Assembly: GCA_016219005.1 (NCBI GenBank)
Contig: JACRCN010000079.1
Span: forward strand, 43,771 to 107,770
Direction of reading: 5' to 3'
DNA length: 64,000 nucleotides
Source: Deltaproteobacteria bacterium
GTDB taxonomy: Bacteria > Desulfobacterota > Desulfobacteria > Desulfobacterales > SpSt-501
Shown here: positions 50,106 to 58,427 of the stretch, in pieces
How positions within the stretch are numbered: position 1 is the stretch's first letter
How the letters are laid out: every line of letters starts with the position of its first letter
The notes under the pieces: model-generated
The model's input: the letters and a program-made list of their open reading frames with translations, nothing else
Told to the model about the DNA's origin: nothing
Database searches by the model: none
Translations under genes and position numbers: made by a program

Positions 50106-51080
50106 TGATAGTGGCGGGGGGCAGGACCGGCATAGGTAGTCCGGCGGCTTCGAAATCGGCTCGGTAGTCGAATTCTTCCCTCTCACGTCCCCGTTCGGAG
50201 GTAAGCGGAATGCGTCGCAGGATGAGAAGCTCCTCGGATAGGTTCGACGCCCGCATCAGCGGGTATCCCGACGGCGCCCAGACGCCTGACCCCCCCAGAA
50301 GACGTCCCCGGAAACGGCGTGACGGCCGACGGCGTTGGCGGCGAAGAACCAGGCTTGGCTGGTGGCGGCCTGGGCGGGAATCAGGCTCTCCCAGAGATGG
50401 CCGTAATAGTCGTCGCTTTCCAGTCCCAGCCCTGGATATCGTCGGAGAGCGGGACCACGCCAACTGGCCGCCAGGATTATGCCATCCACTCGGTCAAGGA
50501 GGTGGTAGCCGAGCAGCATGGAGGGATAACAAATATCATAGCAGGTAAGAAAACCGAAGCGTCCCCACTCCGTTTCCAACACCAGCCTGCGGCCCCCTCC
50601 CCCGACGAGGTAGCGCTTCTCGATGCCTGGCAGAACGGCCTTGTCGTAGAACGCTTCCACCCTCGCGCCGGACGCGGTCCGTCCGACAACCAACGTGCTG
50701 TTGACGAAACGCTTTTCACCGGGATCAGTGGACTGACGCAGGATGTTGAGGACAACGAATCTGAGGGTGTCGTCCAATGCGGAGCAGACAGCGCCGTCGA
50801 TAAAGCCGCGCTGGTTTTCCAGGCCGGCCGTTTCCATGTAAGACCGGCAGCCGGCCTCGTCGTCCCAGAAATACCCCGACAGGCTCAACTCGGGGAAAAC
50901 GGCCAGGTTGACGCCGTGATCGCGGAAGCAGGCCAGCGCTTGCCGGATCCGCTCTTGGTTGGCGGAAATATTTCCAACCATGGCTTCCAGGTTGGCCAGG
51001 CCCACACAACATCTATCCTCCGGGAAGGCGAGCTCGGCCACCTTGACCTTGAAGTCAGGCATTCGCATCGCTTCCATCAA
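50092..51080 (-). pseudogene. nitrilase-family carbon-nitrogen hydrolase, frameshifted at a 7-base C run
   Basis: Catalytic triad residues are visible: Glu in VFPELSLSGYFWD, Lys in AFYDKAVLPGIEKRY, Cys in FLTCYDICYPSML. The first frame (50256-51080) reads GDVFWGGQASGRRR and stops. The neighbouring frame continues the family sequence from the same point: GGSGVWAPSGYPLMRASNLSEELLILRRIPL and on to the TAA at 50092-50094. The shift is at C7 (50290-50296, G7 on the coding strand). Either the gene is broken by one base or the run is misread. It overlaps prpD upstream. Probable amide or nitrile hydrolase; substrate unknown. Confidence 0.75.
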
Positions 51081-52407
51081 CCGGCGACCTTCGGCAGAGG
51101 CCCACCAGCTCAGCCGCCCGTTCGGTTTCTTCGAATCGCCAAATGCACTTCCTCAATTCACGGGCCCGAGCTTCGCCCAGGATGGGAGCCGCTAGCTTAT
51201 CGAACTTGCCCTCCAACTCGGCATCCGAAGGAAGAGTCCCGGGGGGCTCCCAGCGCGGCTCCATTCGTCCGGAAGACAGGCGCTCGCCCGTTGCGGTTGC
51301 GATCACCACCTCGGCATAGGTCTTGCCCGGAAAAGCCGCCTCATGGTCGGGTTCGATTTCGGTAGCGACCCGTCCGAGCAGGTCGCGGACATCCGAATCG
51401 AAGATGCGGGGCGGCAGGACTTGGCTCGGGCCGACTTCGCCGTCGATAAGAGCGGCGGCTACGGGATAGGCTATGTTGTACTGCGCCTCCTCGGTGTTGG
51501 ACGGCGGCCGGGTGCCCAGGGCGGCGGCGGCTGCGAAGGTGTGGATGTGGATGGCCCGGATGTCCACCACGGACAGCCCGTTTTCGTGCTTGACCTTGAG
51601 GGCCCCGTCCACGGCTGGCTGAGCCCAGCGGCAGGCTGCATAGGGCTTGAAATAGAGGTTGAGGATGTTCCAGTCCCTCCCCAGGCCGCCGATCCACTCC
51701 GGCTTCGGTGCGTCGTCGAAAAGAGGGATAACCCCGGTGAACCCGTTCTGGGCCATCCGCACGGAGAGCATCGCGGTCATGGCGCCCCAGCCGATGCTGT
51801 CTTTTCCCATGCAGGGAGTCACGATGCCCTTCATCATCGGTGCGATGGGTGCGTGGTACTCGGCCGTGCCGAGGGCCTGGCGCAGGGTTGTGTCGTCCAA
51901 GTCCAGGATCCGGCCGGCTGCTGCGGCTCCGGCCAACGCGCCCCAACTGCCCGAAGAATGGTAAGCCGCATAGGTGGCGTGCCGGATCAGGCCGGCACGG
52001 ATGCCGATCTCATATCCGACGACGAGGGCGGTCAGGAAATCAGCGCCCGTACAGGTCGGCATCATTTCCGCCGCCGTCAGCGCCACGGGCAGAACGCAGG
52101 CACCGGGATGTCCTTTGACCAGGCGGCAGCCGTCGTCGATGTCCAGTCCGTTCTGGGCAAACCCGTTGGCCAGCACCGCACCGGCGGCAGAGACCCGGTC
52201 GCCGCGAACCAAGATGGTGGCGTCGTTTCCTCCGAACTGGGTCCGTGCCACATCGGCCATGATTCCGGCCACAGGCGTCGCTGTACCGGCCAGCAGGGCA
52301 CCCATAGTGTCCAGCAGGCAGCGCTTGGCCTGGTGCTGCACATTCACCGGAATCTCGGTCCAGGACAGATCCCGGATAAACCTGATGGCGGTGTCGGAAT
52401 GGGTCAT
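51055..52407 (-). CDS. MmgE/PrpD family protein
   Basis: 450-aa protein of the 2-methylcitrate dehydratase/IDS-epimerase-like MmgE/PrpD family: FIRDLSWTEIPVNVQHQAKRCLLDTMGALLAGTATPV, NGFAQNGLDIDDGCRLVKGHPGACVLPVALTAAE, YHSSGSWGALAGAAAAGRIL, and FKPYAACRWAQPAVDGALKV. Family members act on varied substrates, and the ABC transporter and nitrilase beside it argue for an N-containing compound rather than methylcitrate. It overlaps the nitrilase start. Transcribed after the transporter genes. Confidence 0.88.
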   Translation of the reverse strand: MTHSDTAIRFIRDLSWTEIPVNVQHQAKRCLLDTMGALLAGTATPVAGIMADVARTQFGGNDATILVRGDRVSAAGAVLANGFAQNGLDIDDGCRLVKGHPGACVLPVALTAAEMMPTCTGADFLTALVVGYEIGIRAGLIRHATYAAYHSSGSWGALAGAAAAGRILDLDDTTLRQALGTAEYHAPIAPMMKGIVTPCMGKDSIGWGAMTAMLSVRMAQNGFTGVIPLFDDAPKPEWIGGLGRDWNILNLYFKPYAACRWAQPAVDGALKVKHENGLSVVDIRAIHIHTFAAAAALGTRPPSNTEEAQYNIAYPVAAALIDGEVGPSQVLPPRIFDSDVRDLLGRVATEIEPDHEAAFPGKTYAEVVIATATGERLSSGRMEPRWEPPGTLPSDAELEGKFDKLAAPILGEARARELRKCIWRFEETERAAELVGLCRRSPVDGSDANA

Positions 52408-52526
52408 GAAGGTTCTTCTCCATGTTCATTGTCAGCCCGCGCGAAGCGTTTGGCATGCTGCGGCAATCCGTCGGAAACCGTTGGCGCGGATGTCGCGTCT
52501 TTCCATCGGTGTTCTCCGGGATATGG

Positions 52527-52555
52527 AGCGGGGGCGGCCGCCCGCCGCCCCCGCT
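52527..52555. terminator. 12-bp GC hairpin between the binding-protein gene and prpD
   Basis: AGCGGGGGCGGC (52527-52538) pairs perfectly with GCCGCCCCCGCT (52544-52555) over a 5-base loop. It follows the transporter genes and precedes the MmgE/PrpD gene on the minus strand. There is no T run, so it may slow transcription or protect RNA ends rather than terminate, and could set transporter expression above that of the enzymes. Confidence 0.45.
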
Positions 52556-52596
52556 TGCTATGGCTGATGGTTGACTCGAAAAGGTTAAGACAACCG

Positions 52597-53514
52597 TTAC
52601 TTGATCAACCCGGCCTTCTGTAGAAACCCCTTGGAAACGTCGCCGACGGAGCGGTGCTCGCCGTCCACGGCAAAGTTAAGATCGGTCATGGTGTGGGTGT
52701 CCAGCTTGGCGGCCAGTTCCTTAACGATCCGTTCAAGCTCGGGATATTTTGCGGCGATCTCCTTTTTGACCACCGGCGCCGGATTGTACACCGGGAAGTA
52801 GCTCTTGTCGTCCTGCAGGACCACCAGATCGAACCCCTTGATTCGGCCATCGGTGGCAAACCCCATGGCCACCTCCACCTCACCATCCTTGAGAGCCTTG
52901 TAGAGCAAGCCCGGCGTCATCTTGATGATCTTGTCGGCCGGGAACTTGAAATCGTATTTCTCCTGCAGCGGTTTGTAGCCGTCCGGACGGGCGTAAAATT
53001 CCTCGTTGGTGCCGAAGCGAACCGCTTGAGGATTGCCCCTGACATAGGCCGATAGGTCAGAGAGGGACTTGATATTCTTCTTGGCCGCATCGTCCTTGCG
53101 CATCATCAGGCAATAGGTATTGTTAAACGGCATGTAGGGGAGCCATGCCAGGCCGTTGCGTTCCAGGTCGGCCTTTTTCACGAAATCGTAGCAGGCCACG
53201 GGGTCGGTGATGATTTTCTCCTCCTTAAGCATGGCCACCAGGGCCGTGCCGGTGTACTCCATGTACATGTCGATCTGGCTGTTTTCCAATGCCGTGCGAG
53301 CCACCAGCGTTCCGCCCAAACCGGTCTTGTCTTCGCATTTGAACCCCCGGCTGCTCAGCAGCTGGATCATGATCTCGCTCAGAATGCGCTGCTCAGTGAA
53401 GTTCTTGGAACCGATCACCAGCTTTTTCTCTTGCGCTCCGGCGGGGGTCCCGCAGAGCAGGGCGCCGATCGCAATCAGCGCCGTCAGCATGAAAATCCCT
53501 TTTGTCAGTCTCAT
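52597..53514 (-). CDS. glycine betaine/choline-type ABC transporter substrate-binding protein
   Basis: 305-aa periplasmic protein of the OpuAC/OsmX-type family. The signal peptide is GIFMLTALIAIGALLCGTPAGAQ. Then KLVIGSKNFTEQRILSEIMIQLLSSRGF, GGTLVARTALENSQIDMYMEYTGTAL, VRFGTNEEFYARPDGYKPLQEKYDF and GLLYKALKDGEVEVAMGFATDGRI follow, the signature of this group. AAAGGAGGGCAAGACC precedes the ATG. With the permease and ATPase genes upstream it forms an osmoprotectant or quaternary-amine importer; betaine is the family expectation but not proven. Confidence 0.92.
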   Translation of the reverse strand: MRLTKGIFMLTALIAIGALLCGTPAGAQEKKLVIGSKNFTEQRILSEIMIQLLSSRGFKCEDKTGLGGTLVARTALENSQIDMYMEYTGTALVAMLKEEKIITDPVACYDFVKKADLERNGLAWLPYMPFNNTYCLMMRKDDAAKKNIKSLSDLSAYVRGNPQAVRFGTNEEFYARPDGYKPLQEKYDFKFPADKIIKMTPGLLYKALKDGEVEVAMGFATDGRIKGFDLVVLQDDKSYFPVYNPAPVVKKEIAAKYPELERIVKELAAKLDTHTMTDLNFAVDGEHRSVGDVSKGFLQKAGLIK

Positions 53515-53581
53515 GGTCTTGCCCTCCTTTGATGGTGGTTGCTCTATGGTCGGTCCGGCCGACCCTTGAAATTCAGCTGCA

Positions 53582-54340
53582 TCAGGGGTCGCCGGCCGCG
53601 TTGCGGCTATAGGCGAGACCCGGGCTGACGGCCCAGGCTTCGAACTTGCCCATGAACCAGTTCATACCGATGGCCAGCACGGCGGTGGGCACAGCGCCGG
53701 CCAGCATGTAGCCAGGGTCCACCATGGCGATGCCCGAAAAGATGAGATCGCCCAGTCCCCCGCCCCCTATCAGAAAGCTCATGGCCGCCGTGCCCACGTT
53801 GATGACAGTTGAGGTGCGGATGCCCGCGAGGATAACGTATAATGCGTTCGGCAACTCCACACGCAGGAGCAGTTGCCGGGGGTTCATGCCCATGCCCCGC
53901 CCCGCATCCAGGATGACGGGATCCACTCCCGCCAGCCCGGCGACGCTGTTGCGGATGATGGGCAGCAATCCGTAGATAACCAGTGCGAAGATGGCGGTCT
54001 TCTTTCCGATGCCGATGTAGGTCATGGAGATGGCAATGACCGCCAGCGACGGCACAGTCTGGCAAATCCCCAAAATGTTCAGGATCCAGTCGCAGTGGCG
54101 GCGCATGAATCCGCGCGTCAGCAGGATGCCGAGCGGGACGCCGATGCCGATGGAGATGGCGCTGGAGGTGAGCACAAGCTGAATATGCTCCCGAAACAGC
54201 TTCCAGATCTCGTCGGTATTCTTTGCGGCGAACTTGAAGAACCCCAGATGCTCGAAATAGGCCCCGGCTGCAAATGCGAAGAGCAAACCTGCTAGGGTCC
54301 AGCCGCGACGGCTCCTCCCCGCCTTAAGCCCGGCTTTCAT
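53582..54340 (-). CDS. glycine betaine/choline-type ABC transporter permease
   Basis: 252-aa inner-membrane permease: HIQLVLTSSAISIGIGVPLGILLTRG, ILGICQTVPSLAVIAISMTYIGIGKKTAIFALVIYGLLPIIRNSVAGLAGVDPVILDAGRGMGM (EAA-like loop), and SFLIGGGGLGDLIFSGI. Typical of OpuBB/OsmW permeases. The start overlaps the ATPase stop by ATGA. Confidence 0.93.
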   Translation of the reverse strand: MKAGLKAGRSRRGWTLAGLLFAFAAGAYFEHLGFFKFAAKNTDEIWKLFREHIQLVLTSSAISIGIGVPLGILLTRGFMRRHCDWILNILGICQTVPSLAVIAISMTYIGIGKKTAIFALVIYGLLPIIRNSVAGLAGVDPVILDAGRGMGMNPRQLLLRVELPNALYVILAGIRTSTVINVGTAAMSFLIGGGGLGDLIFSGIAMVDPGYMLAGAVPTAVLAIGMNWFMGKFEAWAVSPGLAYSRNAAGDP

Positions 54341-55459
54341 AGGATCTTTCCCCCGGCGGTGATCTTGCCCCAGCGGCCGCCGCGCTCGTCGTAGGTTTGC
54401 CCGACCACCCTGGCGAGAGTCATTGTGTTGAGTACTCCCGCGAGCTTGCCCTCGTCATCCACCGCTACGACGATGCCGATGTCGTAGGTCAGCATCTTAC
54501 TAAGGGCATCTTTCAGGTTCTGGTCAGGGTGCGCGATGATGGTCATGGGTTTCACCCGGTCGCCTATCTTGCCGGGGTGGTCGAAAATGTCGCGCAGGTT
54601 CACGTAGCCCTTGAGGTGATCGGCCTCATCGCAGACGAGCAGGTAGTTCAAATCCTCGGCCCGCATGCTTTTGGCGACGTCGGGAGCTGCGTCACTGTCG
54701 TTGCAGTGAACGGGGTCGGCAAGCATGGCGTCCCTGACCTGCATGAGGCCCAGGCGTTTTAACGCCCGGTCCGCACCGACGAAGTCCTTGACGAACTGGT
54801 TCTTCGGCGCCGTCAGCAGGTCTTCAGGCGAAGCGTACTGAACCAGGCGGCCGGCCTCCAGGAGGGCGATCTTGTCGCCCATCTTGATCGCCTCGTGGAT
54901 GTCATGGGTGACGAAGACAATGGTTTTGCGGACCTTCTCCTGGATCTTGAGAAACTCATCCTGCAGTGCCTCGCGATTGATGGGATCGATGGCCCCGAAG
55001 GGCTCGTCCATCAGCATGACCGGGGGGGTCCACGGCCATGGCTCGCGCCACTCCCACCCGCTGAGCCTGCCCTCCGCTGAGCTCCCGCGGGTAGCGGCGG
55101 CGGAAGGTCGGCGGATCAAGTTGGACCAGTTCCAGGAGTTCGTCGACCCGCCGACCGATGCGCGGCTTGTCCCATTTTAGCAGGCGCGGGACGGTGGCGA
55201 TGTTGTCGTGAACGGTCATGTGGGGGAAGAGCCCGATCTGCTGGATGGCATAGCCGATGGTGCGCCGCAACTGGATGGGATCCATGTCCATGACGTTGTG
55301 GCCGTCAATGGAGATGGCCCCGGAAGTGATGGGGATCAGCCGGTTGATCATGCGCATGAGAGTCGTCTTGCCGCAGCCCGAGGGGCCGATCACCACGCAG
55401 ATGTCCCCGTTGGGGATCTCCAGGTCGATGTTGTTGACGGCCGGCGTGCTGCTGTGGGG
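54337..55459 (-). pseudogene. glycine betaine/choline-type ABC transporter ATPase, truncated by the prophage and frameshifted
   Basis: The first part reads PAVNNIDLEIPNGDICVVIGPSGCGKTTLMRMINRLIP (Walker A), then the Q-loop IQQIGLFP and the signature ELSGGQAQRVGVARAMAVDPP. A 7-base C run (55022-55028 on the + strand as G7) then shifts the frame. The other frame continues VMLMDEPFGAIDPINREALQDEFL (Walker B), FVTHDIHEA, and two CBS domains (DAMLADPVHCND..., NLRDIFDHP...KPMTIIAHPDQNL). The family needs six C here. The N-terminal 12-18 residues are missing because the prophage end lies just upstream. The transporter should be inactive unless the missing parts are restored. Confidence 0.8.
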
Positions 55460-55461
55460 TG

Positions 55462-55626
55462 ACACACTAAATAAGAAATTGATTTTACTGGGTCTTGAGG
55501 TATGGATATGAGACGAAAGTGAGACGGGCCGTGGGTTTAAGCGGATTTTTGAAAAAGAGTGTCAATTTTCTCGCTGTAAAAATAAAAAGGTCTGATAATC
55601 TATTTTTACACACTAAATGAGAAATT
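55462..55626 (+). repeat. two 19-bp direct repeats at the prophage end, probable transposase-binding sites
   Basis: ACACACTAAATAAGAAATT at 55462-55480 and ACACACTAAATGAGAAATT at 55608-55626 differ at one base. The first lies within a few bases of the host-prophage junction. Multiple sites bound by the transposase near each end are the rule in Mu-like phages. Confidence 0.7.
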
Positions 55627-56047
55627 TCAGCCTGCCTTTTCAGTATCTTTAAAGATTAATAACATGCTTAAATAATAAGCAATAAATCACATAGAGCAAG
55701 ATTTTAATAGGGCGATATCAAGATTGCACTCGTGTGGCACTTTTATATTATCAAATGGCCAAAGTGTTAACTTTGTTAACAGTTGTCAAACGGTCGGCCG
55801 AAAAATAAAAAAGTCGAAATTAGTATGTGTTTGTTAACAAAAACCGGCTATCTTTCAGGATGGCGGGCGTTTTGCTATAGCAACCTATTGAATTAATTAG
55901 AAATAAAATATTTTTCACGATAAAAGTGGAAAAAAGTGAAAGAATATTCAAAAGATTTATCTTCCCATCTTCGGCAAACAGGCGCCATTGCCTTAAATCG
56001 CCATTTTCCGGGTTTTTCAGGTTGTCGCTATATATAATGGATGGCAT
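55627..56047. other. AT-rich, probably non-coding prophage end region with GTTAAC sites
   Basis: About 420 bp of strongly AT-rich DNA between the repeats and the first phage gene. Three GTTAAC sites occur within 75 bp (55766-55771, 55775-55780, 55833-55838), the last within the 12-bp palindrome TTTGTTAACAAA (55830-55841). These may bind a phage or host regulator. A minus-strand 75-codon frame (55820-56047) starts directly after the stop of the last early gene, but its Ile/Leu/Asn-rich composition and lack of a ribosome site make it doubtful. Confidence 0.45.
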
Positions 56048-56275
56048 TCATGCCTCCTTCACGAGCCGATCGACGTATTCCTTGAGCTCGCGGTCTTCGA
56101 TGATAGCCGGTTGGATCAGCTCGACCAGGGCTACAACATGCCGGCCGTCGCAACCGACATCAAGCAAACGCAGATCCCAGGCGTCGTCCCGGCAGCGCGC
56201 TTTTTTAAACCAATCGCGCAGCATCGACTCCATGACCTCGCGGTTGATCTTCCAGACGGCAGCACGCGCCTTCAT
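56048..56275 (-). CDS. small prophage protein of unknown function
   Basis: 75 residues (MKARAAVWKINREVMESMLRDWFKKARCRDDAWDLRLLDVG...), mixed charged, no signal or membrane span. It overlaps the end of the preceding zinc-binding-type gene by ATGA, which argues it is translated. Last gene of the leftward early operon before the prophage end. I do not recognise it. Confidence 0.6.
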   Translation of the reverse strand: MKARAAVWKINREVMESMLRDWFKKARCRDDAWDLRLLDVGCDGRHVVALVELIQPAIIEDRELKEYVDRLVKEA

Positions 56276-56541
56276 CAGTCCCCCAGAAAACCGGCCGCCA
56301 GCTCGCGGGCCTCTTCATAGCCGTGGCCGAGCTTCGAGTAGAGCCTCGATTGGATCTCGCGCGGAAGCTTCCTGTAGCATCCGAAGCAAAATGTGCGCCC
56401 CTTATTTTTCTCGCACCCACACTGGCACTCCTCGCTCGCCAGCTCCTTGAGGTAGAATTCCCGGTCCTTGTCGGCGTTGACCTGGTCGACACCGCCCCCG
56501 CCGCGCAAGCCTGAAAATTGAGCGCCCCGTTTCATGGCCAT
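56275..56541 (-). CDS. small prophage protein with a Cys cluster (zinc-ribbon-like)
   Basis: 88 residues from ATG 56541 with an AAGGAG site. The cysteines CQCGCEKNKGRTFCFGCYRKLP look like a four-Cys metal site, followed by an amphipathic helix (REIQSRLYSKLGHGYEEARELAAGFL). Such small zinc proteins are common in phage early regions. Function unknown. Overlaps the next gene by 1 bp. Confidence 0.65.
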   Translation of the reverse strand: MAMKRGAQFSGLRGGGGVDQVNADKDREFYLKELASEECQCGCEKNKGRTFCFGCYRKLPREIQSRLYSKLGHGYEEARELAAGFLGD

Positions 56542-56704
56542 TAAACTCCTTGGTAAATAGATCACATCGACATCGGGCCAACGGCCTTTCCCGATCGCGG
56601 CCCCATCTTCACTCCGCCCTCAACCCGATCCCGCTAAACCCGCAGCGCAAATCCGCCTCAACCTCTCCCGGAACATTCGAATAGCAAAGGAAGAAGAAGC
56701 TTTT

Positions 56705-57145
56705 TCATTTCGCGCCTCCGAACGGGCTGTAGATCCCGGCGCAGAAGGGGCGGCCGGCATACGGCCGCACCTTGATGTAGGCGTTGCGCCGCCAGGCCTC
56801 GGCAACGGTAGTATTGGCGGAGCCTCCGCCCGATGCCCCGATGGAGCGCAGCGCGTCGACCATGATCTCGACATGAACAACCGGCGATGCATCGTCGCCG
56901 GCCGCGCGCCAGAAAACGAGGTCTCCGGCTTCGGCAGTAAACACCCGCCCCTTGCGGAAGAGATCCAGCAAACCTGCCGCCGTCCAGTCGCCCTTGCGCG
57001 GCAGCAGGCCCACCGCCTGCAGGCATTCGACCGCGAACCCGGAGCAGTCAAACCCGCCGGGGTCATCACCCGCCCAGATATAGGGGGTTCCCAGGTAGTG
57101 CCAGGCCACCCTCATCATCAACTCACGCTCATGCCGTTCATCCAT
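56705..57145 (-). CDS. NlpC/P60-family cysteine peptidase of the prophage
   Basis: 146 residues from ATG 57145 (site GAGAGGAG). MRVAWHYLGTPYIWAGDDPGGFDCSGFAVECLQAVGLL carries the nucleophilic Cys in FDCSGF. GDLVFWRA and VVHVEIMVD supply the His, and the family fold is complete. No signal peptide. In phages these D-Glu-meso-DAP peptidases serve as endolysin or as tail-tip hydrolase; here, in the early operon and far from tail genes, an endolysin-like role is more likely. Confidence 0.85.
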   Translation of the reverse strand: MDERHERELMMRVAWHYLGTPYIWAGDDPGGFDCSGFAVECLQAVGLLPRKGDWTAAGLLDLFRKGRVFTAEAGDLVFWRAAGDDASPVVHVEIMVDALRSIGASGGGSANTTVAEAWRRNAYIKVRPYAGRPFCAGIYSPFGGAK

Positions 57146-57320
57146 CGCCGGGTTTACTCCTCTCCTCGCAAACCCAGCGGTAGAATTCATCGAGGCCGCC
57201 ATCGCTTTCGAACGCTGCCCCGGCATCCGTCCGCCGGCTTCCGCCCAGAGCGCAGCCGACCACCATGCCGAAGATTCCTCCGGCAAAAAATCCGATCAAA
57301 AACCACCCCCAGAATTCCAT
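57138..57320 (-). CDS. small single-span membrane protein of the prophage
   Basis: 60 residues: MEFWGWFLIGFFAGGIFGMVVGCALGG is one membrane helix, followed by a charged cytoplasmic tail. It has a very strong AAGGAGG site and overlaps the start of the NlpC/P60 gene by 8 bp. Position beside a peptidoglycan hydrolase suggests a holin-like or spanin-like role; this is inference. Confidence 0.65.
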   Translation of the reverse strand: MEFWGWFLIGFFAGGIFGMVVGCALGGSRRTDAGAAFESDGGLDEFYRWVCEERSKPGDG

Positions 57321-57321
57321 T

Positions 57322-57783
57322 TCACTCCTCCTTGACCTCGTATGCGAAAATTTCCTTCGGAACCCGCCGCGTGCCGAGCCCCTTCAGGATCTCCTCGCTC
57401 CACTTCTCCACCTCGTCCCAGTCAACACTCTCGATGCGCCTGATCGCCTCCTCGCGCCCGGCCGCCTTTAGTTTCGCAAGCATCCCCTTGATGCGCTTCA
57501 CCCTGCGCGCCACCTGGCGCAACACCGCGCCGTTGCGAACGTCCACGCGATCGGTGCCGGCAAAAAGCGTTGCCTTGTTGAACCTGGCCAGCCCGATCAG
57601 CTCCGCCTCGATCGCCTTCAGGTCTTCCCCGGCCGCCTCGATGCCGGGCTTATACTCCGCCGTGATCGCCTCGATCCTGGCGGTCATCTCCTGCTTTATC
57701 GCCTCGATCGCCGCCTGTTTCGTGCGGATCAGCGCCAGGAGGGCATCGAGCTGCCTGCGCACCGGATCGATTTCTTTTTTCAT
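57322..57783 (-). CDS. gam: Gam-like host-nuclease inhibitor protein
   Basis: 153 residues, starting MKKEIDPVRRQLDALLALIRTKQAAIEAIKQEMTARIEAITAEYKPGI (coiled coil), then LFAGTDRVDVRNGAVLRQVARRVKRIKGML and a C-terminal RVPKEIFAYEVKEE. This is the Mu Gam family, which binds linear DNA ends and blocks exonucleases, with a Ku-like fold. A TTG at 57828 adjoining the previous gene is an alternative start. Confidence 0.85.
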   Translation of the reverse strand: MKKEIDPVRRQLDALLALIRTKQAAIEAIKQEMTARIEAITAEYKPGIEAAGEDLKAIEAELIGLARFNKATLFAGTDRVDVRNGAVLRQVARRVKRIKGMLAKLKAAGREEAIRRIESVDWDEVEKWSEEILKGLGTRRVPKEIFAYEVKEE

Positions 57784-57824
57784 CGCTTTCGACTTTCCTT
57801 CCGTTCCACGGCAAGCGGAGCCGC

Positions 57825-58229
57825 TCAATCCATCGTCTCCAGATCCAGCCGCAACTGGCCCACCAGCTCGGAAAGACTCACCTTCCTGATCTGCGCCTCC
57901 ATCGAAAGCTTGCGCAGGGCCTGCCGGCGCAGCCTCCCGCAGAAGTCGGCAAGCTCGCTGCCCGCACTCGCCAAGTAGTACCCGCCGCCGTAGCGACTCG
58001 CCGACGACACCAGCGGGACCCCTTCCCTGCGCAGCTCGGTCACGATCCTGCGCAGCCTGCGCGTGTCGTTGATGCGGTGGGCGTACTCTTCCCCGAACAC
58101 CGTCTTGAAGAGCTCGCCCATGCCGATGCTGCGCGCCTTGCCGATGTGCTGCGGCATCACCATGAGCAGTCGGTTTTTCACGATCTCTTTTTCCCGGTCG
58201 GTCATCCGCCCGCGGTCGTCCTCTGCCAT
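57825..58229 (-). CDS. winged-helix-type regulator of the prophage early operon
   Basis: 134 residues from ATG 58229 (site GTGAGGTG). RRLRRIVTELRREGVPLVSSASRYGGGYYLASAGSELADF is a winged-helix pattern, the GGYYLA strand being the wing. Flanked by basic helices on both sides. It sits between the GemA-side genes and Gam. It may regulate middle or late phage expression, but it does not look like Mor/C. Confidence 0.6.
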   Translation of the reverse strand: MAEDDRGRMTDREKEIVKNRLLMVMPQHIGKARSIGMGELFKTVFGEEYAHRINDTRRLRRIVTELRREGVPLVSSASRYGGGYYLASAGSELADFCGRLRRQALRKLSMEAQIRKVSLSELVGQLRLDLETMD

Positions 58230-58246
58230 ATGCACCTCACTCAGCT

Positions 58247-58423
58247 TCAACTGCTCTTGTGGCGACAAGTTGCTCCTTTATCTATAAGAGCGGCCGTGCG
58301 GCCTCCGCGGAAGTCATCGATTGTCTCCTTGAGAAGCCGCCGCATTATCCCAAGCACGCACAAGCCCGCGCCGCAAAGCCACACCGGGCGCCAGTCGTTC
58401 AACAGGCCGATCAGCTCCTGCAT
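58247..58423 (-). CDS. 58-aa small prophage protein
   Basis: Starts at ATG 58421-58423 behind a strong AGAGGTGAAAAC site and ends at TGA 58247-58249. The sequence begins MQELIGLLNDWRPVWLCGAGLCVLGI, a short hydrophobic stretch that may be a single membrane span, followed by MRRLLKETIDDFRGG. It fills the gap between GemA and the winged-helix gene. Unknown function, but ribosome site and fit make it credible. Confidence 0.6.
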   Translation of the reverse strand: MQELIGLLNDWRPVWLCGAGLCVLGIMRRLLKETIDDFRGGRTAALIDKGATCRHKSS

Positions 58424-58427
58424 GTTT

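Noticed and set aside
50092..55459. Programmed frameshifting at the two 7-base C/G runs
   Set aside because: Neither site shows a slippery heptamer with a downstream structure, and each full-length family product needs the shift, so indel error or mutation is the simpler reading.
55820..56047. A 75-codon minus-strand frame directly after the last phage early gene
   Set aside because: Very AT-rich Ile/Leu/Asn-dominated translation, no ribosome site, no family resemblance. It overlaps the GTTAAC palindrome region.
56658..56708. A 16-codon frame MKKLLLPLLFECSGRG overlapping the NlpC/P60 stop
   Set aside because: Too short, with no clear lipobox and no independent ribosome site. Its ATG only arises from the overlap with the TGA.
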